Shown: piece by piece, positions 1-8,960 of the stretch | Layout of the letters: the number at the start of each line of letters is the position of its first letter | How positions within the stretch are numbered: the first letter of the stretch is position 1 | Assembly (NCBI GenBank): GCA_000508965.1 | Contig: BAHV02000014.1 | Location: forward strand, 62,001-126,000 | Origin: Dielma sp000508965 | GTDB taxonomy: Bacteria; Bacillota_I; Bacilli_A; Erysipelotrichales; Erysipelotrichaceae | Reading direction: 5' to 3' | DNA: 64,000 bases | The notes under the pieces: generated by a model | The model's database searches: none | Told to the model about the DNA's origin: nothing | The model's input: the letters and a program-made list of their open reading frames with translations, nothing else | Position numbers and translations under genes: made by a program

Positions 1-1045
1 TATGATGCGGTTCTTGAAGCAGCTTTTCACCTGTTTCAATCAATTTTGCCAGATTAGCGCAGCCCAGCAATGGATCCGTATAGGCCAAATACTTCAAATG
101 ATTCACATTTTGGTGATTGATTTGATAAAGCTGATAACCAAAGAAGATAAAGATTAAAAGTGCTAATAAAACAATTCCACAGATGCCATATATAATCCGG
201 TAATTATTTTCTGTCAGATTTACTGATGGGACAAAGCTTACCAGCATCCAATCATTGATTCCAATCGGTGTATACATTAAAAGCATCTCACCCGTATCGC
301 CGTTATAGCTGTACAAGCCCGTACCAAATGCCTTAAAATCAGCCATAAAAGCATCATATCCCTGATTCTTATGCTTAATCTTCTCATCGATAGTAACAAT
401 ATCCTGATCAAGATAGTCGGTATTAGAGCGAATCAGATAGCAGCCATCGGAGCGTATCAGATGTGAATATCCTGCCTCAAAGAATGAGGCATCATCCATG
501 ATATCACGCAGAATTACACCATAATTAGTTGCTGTCAGTGCACCGATTACGGTCCCTTCTTGCATAATCGGTACCGCATAAATATAAATAATATGATCAC
601 TAAACCGATCTGCCATTGTATTTGAAACACCGCTGATTCCCATAAGCGCCTCAGTTATCACAGACTCATCAGCAAAATCATCATAATACACCGTGCCGTC
701 TACATCGGCAAGATAACCTGAACCATCCGGCTGTATCAAACCAAGACGAATAAAACTATTGCGGCTGTTGACATCCTTAATCAGCGACATCAATAAATCG
801 GCATTGGCTTCATCCATGGCACTGATAAATGTTGCCAAGGCATCTAATATTTCAAGATCACCTTTAATTTTCAAATTAACTGCATTTTTTGTCTGAAGCT
901 GTGAAGATTGCATGGAGGCTATGCCCTGCTGCCGGCTCTCATTCAGCGTATCTGCAATCAGCCATGCGGAAAGCATAATAAAAAGCATGCAGACAGCAAG
1001 TGCAGAAGTAATAAGAACTGAAACAGATTTTTTATTTTTCATCAT
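1..1045 (-). CDS. Membrane sensor diguanylate cyclase, C-terminal part outside the window
   Basis: Partial gene: the reading frame opens at ATG 1045 and runs off base 1, giving about 348 codons. There is an N-terminal membrane segment (residues ~8-28), an extracytoplasmic region of about 250 residues resembling a Cache-type ligand sensor, a second membrane segment (~284-304), and then YTDPLLGCANL near residue 321. This matches the opening of a GGDEF domain (usual form YDxLTGLxNR), so the protein probably makes c-di-GMP in response to an external small molecule. The GGDEF active site itself is not visible, so catalytic competence is unknown. A second ATG lies directly after the first. The upstream TGC TATGAT (1071-1079) could be an extended -10. 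Confidence 0.8.
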   Translation of the reverse strand, partial: MMKNKKSVSVLITSALAVCMLFIMLSAWLIADTLNESRQQGIASMQSSQLQTKNAVNLKIKGDLEILDALATFISAMDEANADLLMSLIKDVNSRNSFIRLGLIQPDGSGYLADVDGTVYYDDFADESVITEALMGISGVSNTMADRFSDHIIYIYAVPIMQEGTVIGALTATNYGVILRDIMDDASFFEAGYSHLIRSDGCYLIRSNTDYLDQDIVTIDEKIKHKNQGYDAFMADFKAFGTGLYSYNGDTGEMLLMYTPIGINDWMLVSFVPSVNLTENNYRIIYGICGIVLLALLIFIFFGYQLYQINHQNVNHLKYLAYTDPLLGCANLAKLIETGEKLLQEPHH

Positions 1046-1167
1046 ATAGATACCCTATATCATTTTATTTATCATAGCATAGTTTTAACGCTTAAGATAG
1101 TCCTGACATGCTTGTTAGCCAATAAATCAAGCTACTGCTTCATAAAATAAAATCCTGTTTATTTCAC

Positions 1168-1197
1168 TTGCCCATGAACCAAGAAAAGGCTTACAAT
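1168..1197 (+). promoter_or_regulatory. Putative promoter of the rubredoxin-glutamate synthase gene
   Basis: TTGCCC at 1168-1173 and TACAAT at 1192-1197 are separated by 18 bases. They lie just upstream of a strong AGGAGGT ribosome site at 1208. The -35 match is moderate. Confidence 0.4.
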
Positions 1198-1220
1198 AAA
1201 AGCAACAGGAGGTATATTTT

Positions 1221-2597
1221 ATGATTTATAAATGTGGGATATGCGGTTATCTTTATGATGAGGAAGCGGAAGGTAAGCGCTGGGATCAGCTTGATGAAGA
1301 ATGGGTCTGCCCTTTCTGTACAGCAAGTAAAAGTATTTTTTCATGTGCTGATGAACCATCCGTCCCAACCAATAACGATAATGCGTCAGCCCGGTTGAGA
1401 AGTAACGATGAAATTGAAACAGCGATGGATTTAATTCATGAAATGGCGGCTGAGGGAAAAAGCAGAATTGATGCCATGAAGACTCAGAAACCAATCGTTA
1501 ATTTTGATGATGTTTTAATTTTGGGCGGTCAGCTTGCCAATCCACCGCTTTTGGATGATGAGGCGGTCAGTACCCAAACAATTATCGGCAGTCATGCATT
1601 AAAACCAATGGTGCTTGATCATGCGGTATATATTTCGCATATGTCCTTTGGCGCCCTTTCCAAAGAAGCAAAAACAGCTTTAGCTATCGGCAGTTCAGCA
1701 GTTAAAACAGCAGAATGCGGCGGTGAAGGTGGTGTGCTTAAGGAAGAAAAAGAGCATGCTTATCAATACATATTTGAATACATTCCCAATAAATACAGTC
1801 TTACTGATGAAAATCTTCAGACCAGCGGCGCAATTGAAATAAAAATCGGTCAGGGCTGCAAGCCGGGCATGGGCGGTCATTTACCGGCAGATAAGGTTAC
1901 TGAAGAAATCGCGGCAGTACGCGGCAAACCGATGGGTATGGACATCCATTCCCCTTCTCGTTTCAGTGAAATTAATTCAAAAGAAGATTTGAAGCATTTA
2001 GTTGATGAACTGCGTCAGCGCTCTTTAGGCAGACCGATCGGCATTAAAATTGCGGCAGGTCACATCGAAGAAGATCTTGAATGGATCAAAGCAGCCAATC
2101 CTGACTTTATTACCATTGACGGACGCGGCGGTGCTACCGGTGCTTCACCTAAATATCTGAAAGATAATACTTCTGTACCGACCCTCTTTGCGTTAGCCAG
2201 AGCCCGTGCCTATATGGACGCACATGATATGCCCCAACAGCTGGTAATCACCGGCGGCTTTAGAACCAGCGGCGATATTGTCAAAGCCCTGGCGATGGGG
2301 GCTGATGCGGTAGCAATTGCGACAGCGGCAATGATGGCCTTAGGCTGTCAGCAATACCGAATCTGTCATAACGGCAAATGTCCGATGGGAATAGCCACCC
2401 AAGACGAACAGCTGCGGAAACGGTTAGATGTTGACAAGAGTGCTAAACAAGTAGAAAACTTTCTTTACGCATTACGTGAAGAATTAAAATCTTTTGCCCG
2501 TATCTGCGGTCATCGCAGCATTCATGATTTTTCAATCAAAGATTTAGCTACTACTAATTCAGAAATATCAGCACATACAAAAATTAAACACATATAA
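1221..2597 (+). CDS. Rubredoxin-glutamate synthase domain fusion (FMN-binding GltS-like oxidoreductase)
   Basis: The 458-residue protein starts with a rubredoxin domain whose iron ligands are visible as C5, C8, C30 and C33. A glutamate-synthase FMN-binding (GltB central/FMN) domain fills residues ~90-440. It carries the CX5CX4C [3Fe-4S] motif (C376, C382, C387) and glycine-rich flavin/phosphate loops such as DGRGGATGAS. The N-terminal glutaminase domain of true GltB is absent, so glutamine amidotransfer cannot occur in this chain. The fused rubredoxin probably passes electrons to the Fe-S/FMN centre. The physiological substrate is unknown; family members are annotated simply as FMN-binding glutamate synthase family proteins. 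The start is set by AGGAGGT eight bases upstream. It is a single gene, convergent with the next. Confidence 0.9.
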   Translation: MIYKCGICGYLYDEEAEGKRWDQLDEEWVCPFCTASKSIFSCADEPSVPTNNDNASARLRSNDEIETAMDLIHEMAAEGKSRIDAMKTQKPIVNFDDVLILGGQLANPPLLDDEAVSTQTIIGSHALKPMVLDHAVYISHMSFGALSKEAKTALAIGSSAVKTAECGGEGGVLKEEKEHAYQYIFEYIPNKYSLTDENLQTSGAIEIKIGQGCKPGMGGHLPADKVTEEIAAVRGKPMGMDIHSPSRFSEINSKEDLKHLVDELRQRSLGRPIGIKIAAGHIEEDLEWIKAANPDFITIDGRGGATGASPKYLKDNTSVPTLFALARARAYMDAHDMPQQLVITGGFRTSGDIVKALAMGADAVAIATAAMMALGCQQYRICHNGKCPMGIATQDEQLRKRLDVDKSAKQVENFLYALREELKSFARICGHRSIHDFSIKDLATTNSEISAHTKIKHI

Positions 2598-2604
2598 TAT
2601 AAAA

Positions 2605-2644
2605 AAGCTTATGCCATATTTTTACATAAACATGGTATAAGCTT
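2605..2644. terminator. Bidirectional terminator between convergent genes
   Basis: A 13-bp inverted repeat (2605-2617 with 2632-2644) has one G-U/C-A position. On the minus strand it is followed by a run of six U. It serves the minus-strand hydrolase operon best and probably also the plus-strand gene. Confidence 0.75.
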
Positions 2645-2650
2645 ATTGTA

Positions 2651-4390
2651 TTATTTCTCAGCAAGCTCCTTAGTCTGTTTGCCGCTGATCGCTTCTATAT
2701 CAATTTGAAGCATGGTGAGTTCATTCCAAAAAGCATCGATTTCCTGCTGACCTTCCGCAATCAAATCTGGTGCGTATTTTTCACAAAGCATGGAGATAGC
2801 ATGGCGCTTTGCTGTTTCATCTTCGATTGTAGAAGCACGGCCGAATACAATCACGCTCTTATAGAATGTTGTAAAAAGCTCTGGCTTCAAATCATCCTGA
2901 CCAATTACACAGAAGGATACCTTATCACATTGTCTGATTGCATCAAGCTTGTGTCCCGTTTTTGCGCAGTGAATGTAAATTTTATTCCCTTCAAGACAAT
3001 AATTAAGCGGCACCGCATACGGATACCCCTCATCTCCCAGCACTGCTAAAACACCGGCAGTCGCTTGGCGCAGAATTTCTATGCAACTTTCTTCACTTAA
3101 TGCCTGAGCCTTACGCCGCAAGGCTCTAAATTCAGCTTGACTGCGCAGCGGCTCTGCATAAATCACATTAAATTCCTCGAAAATCACAGGCATATCCCAG
3201 CTGAATTCATATCCGCGCCGCTTGCCGTCAGCAGTAAAGAATCGTTCATGATTCTGCTGCCATGTTTCAAGACATGTATCTTCACCTTCAAGACTGCATA
3301 AAGCAAAATCAATTTCAGAAAAAGGCAGCGTCTGCAGGCGAGTTGTCTCAATAACACAGGCAGGATTGCCCAGCCAGTCAGTGACAATGCTTAAGCTGCC
3401 GACTTCAGGCAAATTATCCGCCAGCTCATAGTAACTGCTTGAGGTGGCTTTTTTCTTGCCCGTCAACACTAATTCAAGCAATTCATCAGCGCTTCTTTGA
3501 TTTAGATCAAAATGAAATGCCTCTAAATATTGAGTGTCCGCAGGACGTTTGCTGTCAGCTATAAACTGCTGCCAGTAGCGTTCAATCCGCGCTTCCCTAT
3601 TCAGCGTATTTTCAAACCAATTCACACTCATTTCCATCAATTCGTTAAAGGCGCTGTGATCACCGGTTAAAATATTAAAACAATGATCAGCTCCCAAAAT
3701 CAGCTTCGACGTTGATAATTCATGACGACTGACGGCCGCAATTTTTGACGCGCATTCAGGGTCAACAACATCATCGCGAGTACCGGCAATTGCCAGCACA
3801 CTTGCATCACTTTTAGCAAAAACCGACAGTACGTCACAATTCCGTGCATCATTCATCCATTCAAGACTCAGCCGCAATGGCGCTCTGAATCCCAGCTCCA
3901 GCATCGCATATCCCTGCTTCTGCGCAAGCGTGTAGTCATCCTCATCATAAAGCTGCTGAATCTCACATGAGCCTGCCCAAGTGACAATTGATTTAAACCG
4001 CGGATTCTGACCAGCCGCCAGCATCGCCATCGTACCGCCCTGACTCCAGCCCAGAAGTCCGACAGCATGCTTGCTGATGGTCGGACAAGTGTCAAGATAA
4101 GCCAGTACATCACTAATATCCCGCTGTGCTGACGTAAAGGTGTATTCAATATAATCGACACTGCTCTCACCTGTGCCTATAAAATCAAAACGCAGAGAAG
4201 CAATGCCTTTAGCCGCCAGCCGACTCGCCAAGTAAACATACCCATTGCCTGCCTCATTTTTATCACTGCCGGTACCATGACAGAGAATCACTACCGGACA
4301 ATCACGCTGCTGTGGAAGTGTCAAAACAGCCGGAATCTGATACTGATGCGTAGAACTTTCAATTTTTACTTTATTGATCGTAAAAGTCAT
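2651..4390 (-). CDS. Alpha/beta hydrolase-ASCH-pyridoxamine oxidase-like (Nim-type) triple fusion
   Basis: The 579-residue protein has three recognisable modules. Residues ~1-265 form an alpha/beta hydrolase of the dienelactone-hydrolase/acyl-esterase kind, with nucleophile motif GWSQGG (Ser116), Asp206 or Asp207 in GTRDDVVDP and His236 in GADHCF. Residues ~275-405 look like an ASCH domain (LVLTGKKKATSSSY), a PUA-like nucleic-acid-binding fold. Residues ~425-579 resemble the pyridoxamine 5'-phosphate oxidase/NimA family of flavin-binding proteins. A GTG six bases upstream is in frame, but AGGAG is correctly spaced only for ATG 4390. That ribosome site overlaps the stop codon of the esterase gene, so the two genes are coupled. 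Domain assignment is by recognition of motifs; the joint function is unknown. Confidence 0.8.
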   Translation of the reverse strand: MTFTINKVKIESSTHQYQIPAVLTLPQQRDCPVVILCHGTGSDKNEAGNGYVYLASRLAAKGIASLRFDFIGTGESSVDYIEYTFTSAQRDISDVLAYLDTCPTISKHAVGLLGWSQGGTMAMLAAGQNPRFKSIVTWAGSCEIQQLYDEDDYTLAQKQGYAMLELGFRAPLRLSLEWMNDARNCDVLSVFAKSDASVLAIAGTRDDVVDPECASKIAAVSRHELSTSKLILGADHCFNILTGDHSAFNELMEMSVNWFENTLNREARIERYWQQFIADSKRPADTQYLEAFHFDLNQRSADELLELVLTGKKKATSSSYYELADNLPEVGSLSIVTDWLGNPACVIETTRLQTLPFSEIDFALCSLEGEDTCLETWQQNHERFFTADGKRRGYEFSWDMPVIFEEFNVIYAEPLRSQAEFRALRRKAQALSEESCIEILRQATAGVLAVLGDEGYPYAVPLNYCLEGNKIYIHCAKTGHKLDAIRQCDKVSFCVIGQDDLKPELFTTFYKSVIVFGRASTIEDETAKRHAISMLCEKYAPDLIAEGQQEIDAFWNELTMLQIDIEAISGKQTKELAEK

Positions 4391-4398
4391 AACCACTC

Positions 4399-5358
4399 CT
4401 AATCCATAACCGCATGGATAAATGCAAATAACTTATCATAATTATCTGCTGTTTCAAAAAGCATAGAGCCATGAATCGCATCAGGCACAATCTCACAAAT
4501 AACTCTTTCCTCCCCGCATAGCTCATTAGCTTTTAATGCGAAGTCAATCGATTGCTGCATCGGCACGATTTCATCACCGCTACCATGCTGAATATAAATT
4601 CTAGGCATGTCTGTTTTAATATAATAAATCGGACTGGCTTTACGAGTCAGTTCATTATCAACACAGCAATTCTCACCAAGCAGAATAGAGCCTGCCGAAT
4701 CCAATGAGGCATGATACGGAAACGCATTTTCTTCACTTTCCGGCATCGCGTTGACATAGCATTCATGCTGATCCTTAATTTCCTTGCGCAAATACTTATT
4801 AATCAAACTATTCGTTTGCAGCTGATGATCCAAAGTTGCAAATTCAGTGATTGGATACCAGGCAATGGCTCCATCGATTTTAAATTGCACAGCTACGTTT
4901 TCATCATCTGGATTATCAAAATAGGACTCATTGTTGAATAAAGCCGCCATTAAAGTTAAATAACCGCCGGCACTGCCGCCCCATACCATCATTTTTTCCG
5001 TATCCAGCTGATACTTTGCACCATGTTTTTTTATAAAACGAATCGCCTGCTTGATATCTCTGACCGGTTCAGGAAATTTCACTTCCTGAGTCATGCGGTA
5101 ATTCAAACTCACTGCCGCAAAACCGCGTTTAATTGTTTCCTTTATTGCATGAGCCATCTCACAGTCACGCTTATCCAGCGCCATAAAACCACCGCCATGA
5201 ATAATAAAAATAAATGGTACCTTTTCCTGCTTAGTATCAGGCAGCCAAATATCAAGCTTCTGTAATTCCGAAGCATTGCCATATGCAATATCAAATGAAC
5301 CTCTTTTACCTTCAATCTCTAATTTACCGTCGGCTGCCGCCCACATTCTCTTAGTCAT
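4399..5358 (-). CDS. Acetyl esterase/lipase (hormone-sensitive-lipase-like alpha/beta hydrolase)
   Basis: A 319-residue cytoplasmic hydrolase. The oxyanion motif HGGGF (residues 54-58), nucleophile elbow GGSAGG (Ser129), Asp near 262 (HGSGDE) and His near 296 (DAIHGS) form a full catalytic triad of the HSL/BD-FAE type. These enzymes hydrolyse short acyl or carbamate esters, often removing acetyl groups from sugars. No signal peptide is visible. It is the first gene of a two-gene operon; its stop codon overlaps the ribosome site of the downstream triple-fusion hydrolase. The pairing of two esterases suggests one detoxification or deacylation role, which is inference. Confidence 0.88.
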   Translation of the reverse strand: MTKRMWAAADGKLEIEGKRGSFDIAYGNASELQKLDIWLPDTKQEKVPFIFIIHGGGFMALDKRDCEMAHAIKETIKRGFAAVSLNYRMTQEVKFPEPVRDIKQAIRFIKKHGAKYQLDTEKMMVWGGSAGGYLTLMAALFNNESYFDNPDDENVAVQFKIDGAIAWYPITEFATLDHQLQTNSLINKYLRKEIKDQHECYVNAMPESEENAFPYHASLDSAGSILLGENCCVDNELTRKASPIYYIKTDMPRIYIQHGSGDEIVPMQQSIDFALKANELCGEERVICEIVPDAIHGSMLFETADNYDKLFAFIHAVMD

Positions 5359-5405
5359 ATGCTTTCCTCCTATTGTTTAATTATTGAACGCTGTATAACA
5401 GCTGC

Positions 5406-7943
5406 TTATTTAAAATACTTCTCTTCAAAATCAGCGGCTGACATCGGCTTGCCAAAATAATAACCTTGAATCAGCTCAATTCCGCTGTATTTAACAACAT
5501 TATATTCCTCAGCCGACTCGACGCCTTCCAGACATACCGTCTTGCCAACCTCATGACACAGCTGAGTAATTGTACGAATAAACGTTGCATTAAACATATC
5601 TGTCGTAATTTCCTTCACAAAACCGCGGTCGATTTTCACGACATTGACCGGCGTATTCTTTAATGAAAACAAAGATGAATAACCGGTGCCAAAATCATCC
5701 ATTGCCAGCTGAATGCCAATATTCTTTAATTCACTGATTGCTTCCTGTATTGAACCATCTTCCTGAGCTAAATAAGTCTCCGTCAACTCCATGATCACAT
5801 TATCCGGGCTAAGCTTCAGCTTCTTTAGCGTTTCTTTCATAAAAGGAAGAATATCTCCCTCAATAAGCTGCCGATAAGACAGATTAATACTGATTTTGAA
5901 ATCCGGCTTATAGGCGCACCACTTTTTACACTGCTGAGCTGCCTGATAAGCTATCCAATTACCAAACTGCACAATCAAACCGCTTTGTTCCAACAATGGG
6001 ATAAACTCTACCGGTGATATATTGCCATATTTAGGACAGCTCCATCTAGCTAATGCTTCAGCGCCATGCAGCTTCTGATTCTTAGAGTTTACCTGCGGCT
6101 GATAAACAACAGAAAAACCGACAAAACCACGGTCAACACTTTCTCTAAGCATTTCCATCAGTTCCAGTTTTCGCTCTTTCTGTTTTAATATATCACCTGA
6201 AAAAAGTGTGAGACGATTTTTACCGATATGCTTTGAATGCTCCAGTGAATAATTGGCATACTTTAATAAATTCTGATAATCCTCTGCATCCTGCGGATAA
6301 AGCACATAACCTGCCGACAATGTACAATAATATTTTCTGCCGTTATATTCCTGCTGACGATTGAAAACCGTCTGAATCTGCTGATAAAAAGATAAAACCT
6401 CATTCAGTCTTGAATTAAATAATACGACGCCGAACTCATCGCCATCCAATCGATACAGCTTAGCCTGTTCAGGCAATAATGAATTCAGCTTGGAAGCGAT
6501 CAGGCGCAAAATCTCATCGCCAAAAGAACGATTATATAAATCATTGATATTTTTAAATGAATCAATATTTAATACCATGATACCCATTTGTTTAACCTGA
6601 TCCTTGTTCATCAAACTTTTCTTAACCAAGTCTTCAAACGCAAACTTATTATCCAACCCCGTCATTGGATCGATCTGCCGTTGTTTACCAAGGTTTGAAA
6701 TAATTCCCGCAAATAGATTCGGACTGCCCTGTTCATCACGAATCATATTGCCGCGGCAGCGCAGCCAGATCCACTCACTCCGAACATTTTTTACCCGATA
6801 CTCGATATTATGCGATTCAGCACGGCCATCGGCAATTTCCTGATTACTTGCCAAAAAATCCTCAATATCCTCAGGATAAATCAGTTCAGACCAGAAAGCT
6901 GCAGCATTCTCAACAATTTGACCTGGCAAGCCAAATTCCTGTACCATTGCTTCCGGATATCTGAATACACCGGTTTTCATATTGCCGACAAACAGATAAT
7001 CATCACTGCTGGCCGCCAACGCCTCGTACAAATGTTCCTTATCGTATTCAAAATCAATTGCGGTTGCCGCACCGGCATGCTTCAAATATTGATTTTTAGA
7101 CTTCATAATATGATAAGCCCGCTGCTGTTGATACAGCCGCTCGTCAGCTCTGGCAATGATATCCTCAGCACTGTAATGGTCACTAGGATAAACCTCATAC
7201 AAACCAAAGCTAAATGTAAATTCATAAGGCAATTGACCATTATCCTTATCAAAAGCCATTGTTTTTTGAATTTGCTGAACGCGTTTCTCAGCACTTTGAT
7301 AATTATCGCCATAGAACACAGCCATAAACTGATCGCTTTTCAATGAAAAGAACAGCTCTTGTTCATGAAGCTGACGGCGAAAATAATCAGCAAAAGCGCT
7401 GAGCAGACGATCACCAGCCGACCAGCCATATTGTTCATTGATCACCTTCATATCATTAATGTCACACATGACAACCGTCACACTTTTATTTTCATTTTTA
7501 CCTAAGCGAATCAGCTGCATAAAAGAACTGTCATTCGCGTTCAGATTATAAGCAGCTGAATTAGTTTCACTAATTGACATTAAATCCGTAATATCAATTG
7601 AATTTTCAATAAAATACTGTTTCCCCTGCCATTCAAAAAGCTGATCATAATTTTTATACAAACGATGATTGATCGTATTTACTTCATTCCATACGCAGTC
7701 TTTCAATTGATGATTCGTCAGTAATTCACGCCGGTTACAAAAAGCACAGCGCTCGTTCATATCCTTTTGAAGCACCTTATAACAAGGCTTCCCCTCAGGA
7801 TCTACAAGCTGAAAACACTGTTTCATCGTTTCGTTCATGTAAACAATCAAATCCGTATCTGCTTCTGTTATAAATACGCCCGTGTCCAATTGATTCAAGA
7901 CCACAGAATGAAATTCACTTATCAACTCTTTTTCTGGTTTCAT
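5406..7943 (-). CDS. Multi-domain PAS-GGDEF-PAS-GGDEF-EAL c-di-GMP signalling protein
   Basis: An 845-residue soluble protein. A PAS-like N-terminus (~10-120) contains a cysteine cluster (C54, C66, C69). A first, degenerate GGDEF (~140-285) has KSDQF instead of GGDEF. A PAS domain follows (~300-420). A second GGDEF (~424-580) has DGDEF at the signature. A C-terminal EAL domain (~590-845) keeps EAL (GAEALARW), ELTET, DDFGTGYSS, KIDR and EGVES, so c-di-GMP phosphodiesterase activity is expected. The first GGDEF is probably non-catalytic; the second may bind GTP or be weakly active. There are no membrane segments, so it senses an internal cue. The start is supported by AAGGTGA upstream. Confidence 0.92.
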   Translation of the reverse strand: MKPEKELISEFHSVVLNQLDTGVFITEADTDLIVYMNETMKQCFQLVDPEGKPCYKVLQKDMNERCAFCNRRELLTNHQLKDCVWNEVNTINHRLYKNYDQLFEWQGKQYFIENSIDITDLMSISETNSAAYNLNANDSSFMQLIRLGKNENKSVTVVMCDINDMKVINEQYGWSAGDRLLSAFADYFRRQLHEQELFFSLKSDQFMAVFYGDNYQSAEKRVQQIQKTMAFDKDNGQLPYEFTFSFGLYEVYPSDHYSAEDIIARADERLYQQQRAYHIMKSKNQYLKHAGAATAIDFEYDKEHLYEALAASSDDYLFVGNMKTGVFRYPEAMVQEFGLPGQIVENAAAFWSELIYPEDIEDFLASNQEIADGRAESHNIEYRVKNVRSEWIWLRCRGNMIRDEQGSPNLFAGIISNLGKQRQIDPMTGLDNKFAFEDLVKKSLMNKDQVKQMGIMVLNIDSFKNINDLYNRSFGDEILRLIASKLNSLLPEQAKLYRLDGDEFGVVLFNSRLNEVLSFYQQIQTVFNRQQEYNGRKYYCTLSAGYVLYPQDAEDYQNLLKYANYSLEHSKHIGKNRLTLFSGDILKQKERKLELMEMLRESVDRGFVGFSVVYQPQVNSKNQKLHGAEALARWSCPKYGNISPVEFIPLLEQSGLIVQFGNWIAYQAAQQCKKWCAYKPDFKISINLSYRQLIEGDILPFMKETLKKLKLSPDNVIMELTETYLAQEDGSIQEAISELKNIGIQLAMDDFGTGYSSLFSLKNTPVNVVKIDRGFVKEITTDMFNATFIRTITQLCHEVGKTVCLEGVESAEEYNVVKYSGIELIQGYYFGKPMSAADFEEKYFK

Positions 7944-8018
7944 AGCTGGTTCACCTTACTCACTCTATTACTTTTAATTGTAAACTTTTAACAGCATTGA
8001 AACAAGCGATATTTTAAA

Positions 8019-8783
8019 TCATTTGTATTTATTCATTGAAAAACGATCTCGTGTAAACACATAACGCTCATTATCCGAAAGTGTTGGCTGAAAATGATAG
8101 CCCAGCCGATCAAAGCCTTGAACAGCTTCTGGCTCTTCGGCTTTTATTTCGGCCAAATAACGCACCATTTCACCCCGAGCTTTTTTCACATAGACGCCTT
8201 TCTCTTTATATCCATTATCACATTGTTCCATGAAATAGCATTTGATCATACGAACATGGCCCGTTTTGTGTCGTCTGATTATTTTGCTGTATTGTACACT
8301 TGATAAATCAAGGATACACGATGATTCATTAAGACCTTCATAAAGCTTATTTCCCCAAAATGCATACAGACTGTCCCATGTTCCATACTTAAAGCGATTG
8401 TTTAATTCCAGCCGATATGGAATAACACCGTCAAGCGGCCGCAAAAGGCCATAAAAACCAGATAAGATACGCACATGTGCTTCACAATAAGCTAGCTCTT
8501 CATCGGTAAATACATGCGGCGCCATCGATGTGTACTGGATGCCATGATAACTGAGCAGGGCCGCTGTTCCGCATTCTTTTAAATCCATATGCTGATACTG
8601 TTCATATGCCTCATGAGCAATTGCTTCATTACACTCAAGAATGTATTGAAGCTGCGGCTGACTGAATGAGCGAACGATTTTCAGCAATTCAGCGCTCTCC
8701 TTTAAGTAAAGGGGCTGCTGATTGACATCAAGGTAATTATTATCACGATTCATCCGTTTAGCCGGAGAAATTATTATTTTCAT
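8019..8783 (-). CDS. yaaA: Peroxide stress protein YaaA (UPF0246)
   Basis: The 254-residue protein begins MKIIISPAKRM, the hallmark of the YaaA/DUF328 family, and is collinear with it throughout (LRPLDGVIPYRLEL, FWGNKL, KKARGEMVRY). In E. coli YaaA lowers free iron and protects DNA and proteins from peroxide damage, and its fold binds DNA. Here it stands alone between a c-di-GMP protein and rlmD, and no OxyR/PerR-like operator was recognised. The GGTGATAG ribosome site supports the start. Confidence 0.93.
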   Translation of the reverse strand: MKIIISPAKRMNRDNNYLDVNQQPLYLKESAELLKIVRSFSQPQLQYILECNEAIAHEAYEQYQHMDLKECGTAALLSYHGIQYTSMAPHVFTDEELAYCEAHVRILSGFYGLLRPLDGVIPYRLELNNRFKYGTWDSLYAFWGNKLYEGLNESSCILDLSSVQYSKIIRRHKTGHVRMIKCYFMEQCDNGYKEKGVYVKKARGEMVRYLAEIKAEEPEAVQGFDRLGYHFQPTLSDNERYVFTRDRFSMNKYK

Positions 8784-8900
8784 ACTATCACCAGCATTAA
8801 AATATCATAAATCAGCGATTTTCTAAAGTCGGAAGCACATATTTAATAAGATTTTATTATAAGAACTGCCTGCGTTATAATAGGTGCAATGGCATTTCAT

Positions 8901-8936
8901 AAAAAAAGATGCAAGTTATATTTGTAACTCACATCT
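8901..8936 (-). terminator. Terminator of the rlmD gene
   Basis: Arms 8907-8918 and 8925-8936 pair over 12 positions on the minus strand, with two G-U pairs, and are followed by seven U. The rest of 8784-8960 shows no gene. Confidence 0.8.
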
Positions 8937-8960
8937 CGTTTAACTGATTTGTTTTTTACT

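Noticed and set aside
6810..7346. A 178-codon plus-strand frame inside the GGDEF-EAL gene
   Set aside because: It is antisense to a well-conserved gene and has no ribosome site.
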